From Rhizobium sp. G21 (GTDB lineage: Bacteria; Pseudomonadota; Alphaproteobacteria; Rhizobiales; Rhizobiaceae), in the NCBI RefSeq assembly GCF_014158035.1, contig NZ_JACFXW010000001.1, positions 4,070,001-4,134,000 of the forward strand: a DNA stretch of 64,000 nucleotides. The letters run 5' to 3'. A model generated the notes under the pieces. It ran no database searches and was not told the DNA's origin. It saw nothing but the letters and a program-made list of their open reading frames with translations. Below are positions 59,783 through 64,000 of this stretch, piece by piece (within the stretch, counting starts at the first letter, position 1; each line of letters begins with the position of its first letter). Both the position numbers and the translations under genes were made by a program.

Positions 59783-60990
59783 GCGTGGCGGCCGTCGGCC
59801 TTCGCGCGGAGGCCGAGGCCCTGCCGCGGCTGATCATCGCCACGCTCGGCCTGACGCAGATCGTCGGCTACGGCACGCTCTATTACAGCTTCTCGATCCT
59901 CGCGCCCGATATGGGGCGCGAATTCGGTTGGTCGGACGATGTCGTGTTCGGCCTGTTTTCCGCTGCGCTGATGGCGGGCGGCTTCGCTTCGGCCTGGATC
60001 GGCAAGCTGCTCGATCGGTTCGGCGCGAGCCGCATGATGGCCTGGGGCTCCATGCTGTCGGCGGCGTTGCTGGCGCTGACCGCGCTTGCGCCTCATCCTC
60101 TTTTGTTCGGCGTCGGCGTCGTGGCCTCACAGGTCGCCGCGGGCCTGGTGCTCTATCAGGCGGCGTTTGCGGCGCTGGTCGAGATAGCCCCGCGCGTCGC
60201 CGGCCGCAGCATCACCTATCTCACGCTGATGGCGGGTTTCGCCTCCTCGCTGTTCTGGCCCTTCACGACCTGGCTGCATCTTTATCTGGATTGGCGCGAG
60301 GTCTATCTTCTGTTCGCCGCGCTCAATCTCGGCCTCTGCGCGCCGGCGCATCTGTTCGTGGTGATCCGTCGCCGCACAGACGCCGCACGCGGCGTGACGC
60401 GGTCGGCGGCCGCCAAGGTGGTGGGCGTCCTCAAGCAGAGCGAACGTGAGGCGGGCTATCGGCTGGCGGCGGCGGCCTTCGCGCTCCAAGGCTTCACGCT
60501 CTCGGCCATGCTGGTGCATATGGTGCCGCTGTTGACGGCGCTCGGGCTGGGCGCTGCGGCGGTATCGATCGGCGTGCTGTTCGGTCCGTCGCAAGTGCTC
60601 AGCCGGCTGATCAACATGGTGTTCGGCGCGCGCCTGAGCCCACTGACCCTGTCGCTGCTCTCGGGCCTGTTCATGGCCGGCGCCGTGGTCGTGCTGCTCG
60701 TCTCGGGCGGCGGATTGATCGGGGCCGGCCTCTTCGCCATCTGCCTCGGCATCGGCTCCGGCATCAACTCCATCGCCGCCGGCGCCCTGCCGCTCTGGCT
60801 GTTCGGCTCCGACGGTTACGGCGAGATCACCGGCCGCATGTCCGGCTGGCGCCTCGGCGCCTCGGCGGCCGCGCCCTATATCTTCTCGCTCCTGATGCAT
60901 TGGTCCGGCCCGACGCTGGCGCTCGGAGTCATGGCGGGAGTGGGCTTTCTGGCTGCGGGGTGTTTTTTGCAGTTGAAGCGGTTGCTTTGA
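59779..60990 (+). CDS. arsK: ArsK-like MFS arsenite exporter
   Basis: A 403-residue protein with twelve membrane segments (LPRLIIATLGLTQIVGYGTL, YYSFSILAPDMGREFGWSDD and ASAWIGKLLDRFGASRMMAW). Position at the end of an ars operon after arsH, and this N-terminus, fit the ArsK group of MFS pumps for arsenite, antimonite and organoarsenicals known from Agrobacterium. It is intact. Together with AqpS it gives two exits for arsenic. The specific name rests on context as well as sequence. Confidence 0.85.
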   Translation: MSVAAVGLRAEAEALPRLIIATLGLTQIVGYGTLYYSFSILAPDMGREFGWSDDVVFGLFSAALMAGGFASAWIGKLLDRFGASRMMAWGSMLSAALLALTALAPHPLLFGVGVVASQVAAGLVLYQAAFAALVEIAPRVAGRSITYLTLMAGFASSLFWPFTTWLHLYLDWREVYLLFAALNLGLCAPAHLFVVIRRRTDAARGVTRSAAAKVVGVLKQSEREAGYRLAAAAFALQGFTLSAMLVHMVPLLTALGLGAAAVSIGVLFGPSQVLSRLINMVFGARLSPLTLSLLSGLFMAGAVVVLLVSGGGLIGAGLFAICLGIGSGINSIAAGALPLWLFGSDGYGEITGRMSGWRLGASAAAPYIFSLLMHWSGPTLALGVMAGVGFLAAGCFLQLKRLL

Positions 60991-61050
60991 TAAGCGTTAA
61001 ATATTCCCTTATGGGTTGTATTGGCGTGTCGTTCTGTTTAGGCTCACGCC

Positions 61051-61476
61051 ATGCGCGGCGATGCGGATGAGTGGTGGGCCTATGCGAAAGAGGAGAAGGA
61101 TACGGCCACTGTCTTGATGGCGGCCGAGCGGTGGCGCGCCTGCTATCACCATGCAGGTCAAAGCCTCGAATTCGCTCTCAAAGCGCTCTATCTCCGCCGC
61201 AACTCTCTGGCTCTGATGCCGGAACAGGCGCGCGGCGCGAAATGGCATCAGCTTGAAGTGATCGCCGAACATGCTAAACTTGAGGTCGAAATCGGTGGAC
61301 TGAAGACGGACAGAATACGTTACGCGAACTGGCTGACTGCGCGCGACTGGAACAGCAATGCGAGATTTCCTGGCGTCAAAACCAGCAAAGCCGAGGCGCT
61401 CGACCTGATGTCGGCGGCCTTCAACCCGAGCAAAGGCATATTTCCATGGCTCGAAAAGATCTATCTCCGCAACTGA
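61051..61476 (+). CDS. HEPN-like domain protein, first of two tandem units
   Basis: A 141-residue protein. CYHHAGQSLEFALKAL (31-46) is the HEPN helix signature AGxSxExALKA. WHQL (65-68), NW-x5-W-x4-R(F) (93-106) and the ending GIFPWL (129-134) match the second HEPN protein at 61971 in order and spacing. Canonical RX4-6H is not conserved between the two, so RNase activity is uncertain. Its last 31 bases overlap the partner gene. HEPN proteins are often toxins or defence components. No MNT antitoxin is present. Confidence 0.75.
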   Translation: MRGDADEWWAYAKEEKDTATVLMAAERWRACYHHAGQSLEFALKALYLRRNSLALMPEQARGAKWHQLEVIAEHAKLEVEIGGLKTDRIRYANWLTARDWNSNARFPGVKTSKAEALDLMSAAFNPSKGIFPWLEKIYLRN

Positions 61477-61856
61477 TCGCCGACGGTCGAGCAACGCTCG
61501 AGGGGCTGGAAGAGATGCGCCTGGGCGTGCAGTCGGCCATGTGGGCCTATGATGAGGCGCTCGAAGCTTGGAAGCTTTGTCTGGTCTCAAGCCTAGTCGA
61601 CAGCGCCGGACGACGAAAAGCCTATCAATTGCTGATCAGGGCGTTCGAACTGGGGGCGTTTCCGCTTTCGATGGAAGACGTTTATCTTAGGAGCGTGGAC
61701 GGTGCGGTGTCGGCGGATGTCGGGTCGGCTTCCAAACCTCCTGTAATATACCGCGCATCGAGCGCTGCTCCGTCCGAGACTGAGGCGCGCGCTCTTCAGC
61801 GCGCCTTCGAACAGACCCTGACGGGTATGGAGAGGCGATCGGTTCCGGCGGAATGA
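61446..61856 (+). CDS. Unknown small partner of HEPN unit 1
   Basis: A 136-residue protein starting inside the 3' end of the HEPN gene. I do not recognise a family. AMW (31-33) and WKL (42-44), then RRKAY and SMEDVYLRSVDGAVSADV, line up with the partner of unit 2 (AMW 27-29, WRL 38-40, same nine-residue Trp spacing). The C-terminal ~45 residues are unlike unit 2 and look disordered. Overlap with the HEPN gene implies coupled expression at fixed ratio. Confidence 0.65.
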   Translation: MARKDLSPQLIADGRATLEGLEEMRLGVQSAMWAYDEALEAWKLCLVSSLVDSAGRRKAYQLLIRAFELGAFPLSMEDVYLRSVDGAVSADVGSASKPPVIYRASSAAPSETEARALQRAFEQTLTGMERRSVPAE

Positions 61857-61970
61857 ATTGCTGCAGTCGCCAGCTGATGGGCTAGGGATATATTCTTATG
61901 TGCTCTTATATGTCTGATTTAATTTGAAAAATCGCATTCGTAACTCTATTTCGAAGTGGCGGAGGAGTGA

Positions 61971-62384
61971 ATGAGAAAATCGGATTTTGAAAGTTTGTCA
62001 GACGTTAAACTTGAGGATGCTCGTATCCTGTACGAAAGCGAGAGTTACTCGAACGCTTTTTATCTCGCGGGCTACTCTGTGGAATTTGCGCTCAAGGCGT
62101 GCATCGCGTTGCAGTTTAGCCGGCACGATATTCCGGACAAAAGATTTGTATTAGCGACTTATACCCACGATCTTCGCGAACTGATAAAGCAAGCCGGACT
62201 GAGCCTAGAACTTCGAAATTTTCAAAATAGGAACGCAACAGCTGCCGCTAATTGGGCAATCGTTACTGAATGGGACGAGCAATCTCGGTACCAGACCAAA
62301 ACCAAAGGTGAAGCTCAGTATCTGATTTCGGCAATTGTTGATCCAAATGATGGAGTGCTGCCATGGATCAAAACCTTTTGGTAA
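61971..62384 (+). CDS. HEPN-like domain protein, second unit
   Basis: A 137-residue protein with a strong ribosome site (GGAGGAG) just before ATG 61971. FYLAGYSVEFALKAC (30-44) is the HEPN signature; YTHDLRELIKQAGL is typical of HEPN proteins; NW-x5-W-x4-R(Y) (94-107) and VLPWI match unit 1. Base composition is visibly AT-richer than the surrounding genes, which suggests a separate or recent origin. Its end overlaps the next gene by 22 bp. Confidence 0.75.
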   Translation: MRKSDFESLSDVKLEDARILYESESYSNAFYLAGYSVEFALKACIALQFSRHDIPDKRFVLATYTHDLRELIKQAGLSLELRNFQNRNATAAANWAIVTEWDEQSRYQTKTKGEAQYLISAIVDPNDGVLPWIKTFW

Positions 62385-62737
62385 AGAGCGGACAGTCTCT
62401 CGTGCGCCGTCTGGATGAAACTTCCGCGTCGCCGCGTTTTGCGATGTGGGTAAAATTTTCAGATGGAAACAGTTGGCGGCTCTGGATGGTCCCAGGACAT
62501 GACATGAAAGACAAACGGGAGTTCTACAGGGTGGTCTCCAGCACTATAAACTCCTACCAGGACGAAATGCCTGGGATTGATGTCGGGAGTGTTGAATTTG
62601 TTTCTGCCGATAAGCCGCTTGTTAAAGATATGGCAAAATTTATTCATGCGCCTGGCATAATAAACGCCAATCTAAGCGGGAACACGGTAAATGGCATATA
62701 TGTTCCCGAAGGCGTCCTGCTTCGCTCCAATCTCTAG
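62363..62737 (+). CDS. Unknown small partner of HEPN unit 2
   Basis: A 124-residue protein whose ATG lies within the last codons of the HEPN gene. FAMWVKFSDGNSWRLWMVPG and EFVSADKPLVKDM align in order with the partner in unit 1. It contains no nucleotidyltransferase GSxxxD motif, no HTH and no membrane segment, so it is not a classic MNT antitoxin. It could neutralise, or be regulated by, the HEPN protein. AT-rich like its partner. Confidence 0.65.
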   Translation: MDQNLLVKSGQSLVRRLDETSASPRFAMWVKFSDGNSWRLWMVPGHDMKDKREFYRVVSSTINSYQDEMPGIDVGSVEFVSADKPLVKDMAKFIHAPGIINANLSGNTVNGIYVPEGVLLRSNL

Positions 62738-62742
62738 CCACC

Positions 62743-63360
62743 TCAATAATGCGGCGGCGTGATCACCCACACGGCCTTGACCGGCTCGGTTCCGGAATTG
62801 GCGCAGCGATGCGTCTCGGTGCTGTCGAAGGCGAAGCTGTCGCCGGCTTTGAGTTGGAAGAAGCGGTCGCCGACCCAGAGGTCGAGCACGCCGGAGATCA
62901 CCACCCCGGCTTCGGCGCCGTTGTGGCTGTAGTCGCCGCTGTCGGCGCCGGGTTCGATGGTGGAATAGAGGAGCTCGAGCGGGCCGCCGAGATTGGGGGA
63001 GAGCAGTTCTTCCTGGATGCCGAGGCCGGTGAAGGTGAGACGGCGGCGGTTCTCCGCGCGGACGACGATGTCACGCTCCTCGGCCGGCGCATCATCGGCG
63101 GGCTGGAAGAACCAGTTCATGTGCACATCTAGCGCATCGCAGATCTTGCGCAGCACTCCGATCGGCAATTGCGACTGGTTGCGCTCGATCTGGCTGAGAT
63201 AGCCGACCGAAATCCCCGCCGCATCGGCGATCTGCTGCAGCGTCTTGCCGCGCATCTTGCGCAATTCGCGGATCTGGCCGCCGATCACGCTTTCGTCGAT
63301 CCCGGCGCCGCCGGCGGGTTGAAGCGCGTTTTCCTGGGAGAGCAGCGGACGTGGGGGCAT
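62743..63360 (-). CDS. XRE-cupin transcriptional regulator
   Basis: A 205-residue protein. N-terminal XRE HTH: GGQIRELRKMRGKTLQQIAD, AAGISVGYLSQIERNQSQLP. C-terminal cupin at ~105-200: GDYSHNGAEAGVVISGVLDL, FQLKAGDSFAFDSTETHRCA. This is the PuuR-like layout of regulators of amine or amino-acid catabolism, with the cupin binding the inducer. It is divergent from the flavoenzyme gene, and palindromes lie between them. Confidence 0.93.
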   Translation of the reverse strand: MPPRPLLSQENALQPAGGAGIDESVIGGQIRELRKMRGKTLQQIADAAGISVGYLSQIERNQSQLPIGVLRKICDALDVHMNWFFQPADDAPAEERDIVVRAENRRRLTFTGLGIQEELLSPNLGGPLELLYSTIEPGADSGDYSHNGAEAGVVISGVLDLWVGDRFFQLKAGDSFAFDSTETHRCANSGTEPVKAVWVITPPHY

Positions 63361-63392
63361 GGAACCTCTTTCGATGCCGCCAACCTAATCCT

Positions 63393-63473
63393 CATGAAAA
63401 TTTCATGCAAGATTTTCATGCTTGCATTCTGAAGAATTCGCGCTAGCTTTCTGTTCACATGAAAAATTGAATG
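63393..63473. promoter_or_regulatory. Repeated CATGAAA/TTTCATG operators between XRE-cupin and flavoenzyme genes
   Basis: CATGAAA-A-TTTCATG at 63393-63407 is an inverted repeat with seven-base arms. A half-site TTTTCATG follows at about 63413-63420, and CATGAAAAATTGAATG at 63458-63473 is a degenerate second copy. The spread across both promoters suits the divergent XRE-cupin regulator. Confidence 0.65.
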
Positions 63474-63516
63474 TTAAATTTCACGGGACTTGGTCTCGGA
63501 CCTGGGGGAGCGGATC

Positions 63517-64000
63517 ATGTCGGAACTGCCAGCGACAGCGCGTGTGGTCATTATCGGCGGCGGGGCGGTGGGGGCGTCCTGCCTCTATCATCTCGCCAAA
63601 GCGGGCTGGACGGATTGCCTGCTGCTCGAAAAGAACGAGCTGACCGCCGGCTCCACTTGGCATGCGGCCGGCAATGTGCCGACCTTCTCCTCGTCCTGGT
63701 CGCTGATGAACATGCAGCGCTATTCGGCCGAACTCTACCGCAAGCTCGGCGCCGAGGTCGATTATCCCATGAATTACCATGTCACCGGTTCGGTGCGGCT
63801 AGGGCACAGCAAAGAGCGGCTGTTGGAATTCAAGCGCGTGGTCGGTATGGGTCGTTATCAGGGCATGGATCTCGACATTCTTTCGCCGGACGAGATCAAG
63901 GCGCGCTATCCCTTCGCCGAGACGCATGAGTTGGAAGGCGCGCTTTACGACCCCTATGATGGCGATATCGATCCGGCGCAGCTGACCCAGGCGCTGGCCA
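63517..64000 (+). CDS. FAD-dependent oxidoreductase (dimethylglycine/sarcosine dehydrogenase-like), partial
   Basis: 161 residues visible; the gene continues past the window. Start ATG 63517 with GGGGGAG upstream. ARVVIIGGGAVGASCLYHLA is the FAD dinucleotide fold. LTAGSTWHAAGNVPTFSSSW is the segment that carries the covalently FAD-linked histidine in dimethylglycine and sarcosine dehydrogenases. The full protein probably also has GcvT-like folate domains, which would lie outside. Likely role: demethylation of a methylated glycine, controlled by the adjacent XRE-cupin. Confidence 0.88.
   Translation, partial: MSELPATARVVIIGGGAVGASCLYHLAKAGWTDCLLLEKNELTAGSTWHAAGNVPTFSSSWSLMNMQRYSAELYRKLGAEVDYPMNYHVTGSVRLGHSKERLLEFKRVVGMGRYQGMDLDILSPDEIKARYPFAETHELEGALYDPYDGDIDPAQLTQALA

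Noticed and set aside
61051-62737. A classic HEPN-MNT toxin-antitoxin pair
   Set aside because: Neither partner contains the nucleotidyltransferase GSx10DxD motif, and the gene order is HEPN first. A different partner type is involved.

Overview
The window is GC-rich, densely coded bacterial chromosome. The gene content fits an alphaproteobacterium of the Hyphomicrobiales (rhizobial relatives): six sites match the alphaproteobacterial general-stress (EcfG-type) promoter GGAAC-N16/17-(c)GTT, and there is a bacteriophytochrome with an HWE-type kinase, an ars operon carrying AqpS, ArsH and an ArsK-like exporter, and DUF4189, DUF4087 and DUF2934 proteins. I cannot name a genus. I see no phage, insertion sequence, integrase or CRISPR array.

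Layout. 1-9 kb: SDR/DoxX and DUF2269 membrane genes, an RTX protein, a RecD-like helicase, a glycosyltransferase, a MerR regulator with a LuxR-like tail, pdxJ, and small proteins. 9-21 kb: small regulator/enzyme pairs (TetR-MFS, Lrp-racemase, LysR-aldo/keto reductase), a DUF1778/GNAT toxin-antitoxin locus with a broken toxin, TetR-ilvC, a diguanylate cyclase, and an aminotransferase. 21.6-24.4 kb: two near-identical tRNA-Lys(CTT) genes inside a 122-bp direct repeat, flanking a PAS-GGDEF-EAL gene. 24.4-30.3 kb: an overlapping nuclease-NUDIX-PhzF operon, an adenylate cyclase and a YdcF protein. 30.3-37.4 kb: a hydroxamate-type siderophore uptake locus (ATPase, binding protein, double-length permease, AraC regulator, TonB receptor). 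38.8-46.7 kb: signalling genes, with a GGDEF-EAL enzyme, receivers, and the phytochrome/receiver/HWE kinase operon.

46.7-56 kb looks like a general-stress island. EcfG-type promoters precede a small hydrophilic protein, a phospholipase D-like enzyme, a UPF0104 membrane protein with a divergent EEP-family phosphatase, an SLC13 permease, a DUF2934 protein and treY. 57-61 kb is an arsenic operon with the order arsR, arsC (thioredoxin type), aqpS, arsC (glutaredoxin type), arsH, arsK. 61-62.7 kb holds the least familiar content: two tandem two-gene units, each a HEPN-like protein overlapping a small partner of unknown function. The partners look like diverged paralogues of each other. The window ends in an XRE-cupin regulator divergent from a DMGDH/sarcosine-dehydrogenase-like flavoenzyme that runs off the edge.

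Caution: about twenty otherwise well-conserved genes, including ilvC, treY and bphP, are broken by single-base shifts, many in short homopolymer runs. Shared errors in the sequence explain this better than mass gene decay. I list these genes as CDS over the full reconstructed span and mark the shift. Two loci with more than one lesion and no essential role are listed as pseudogenes.
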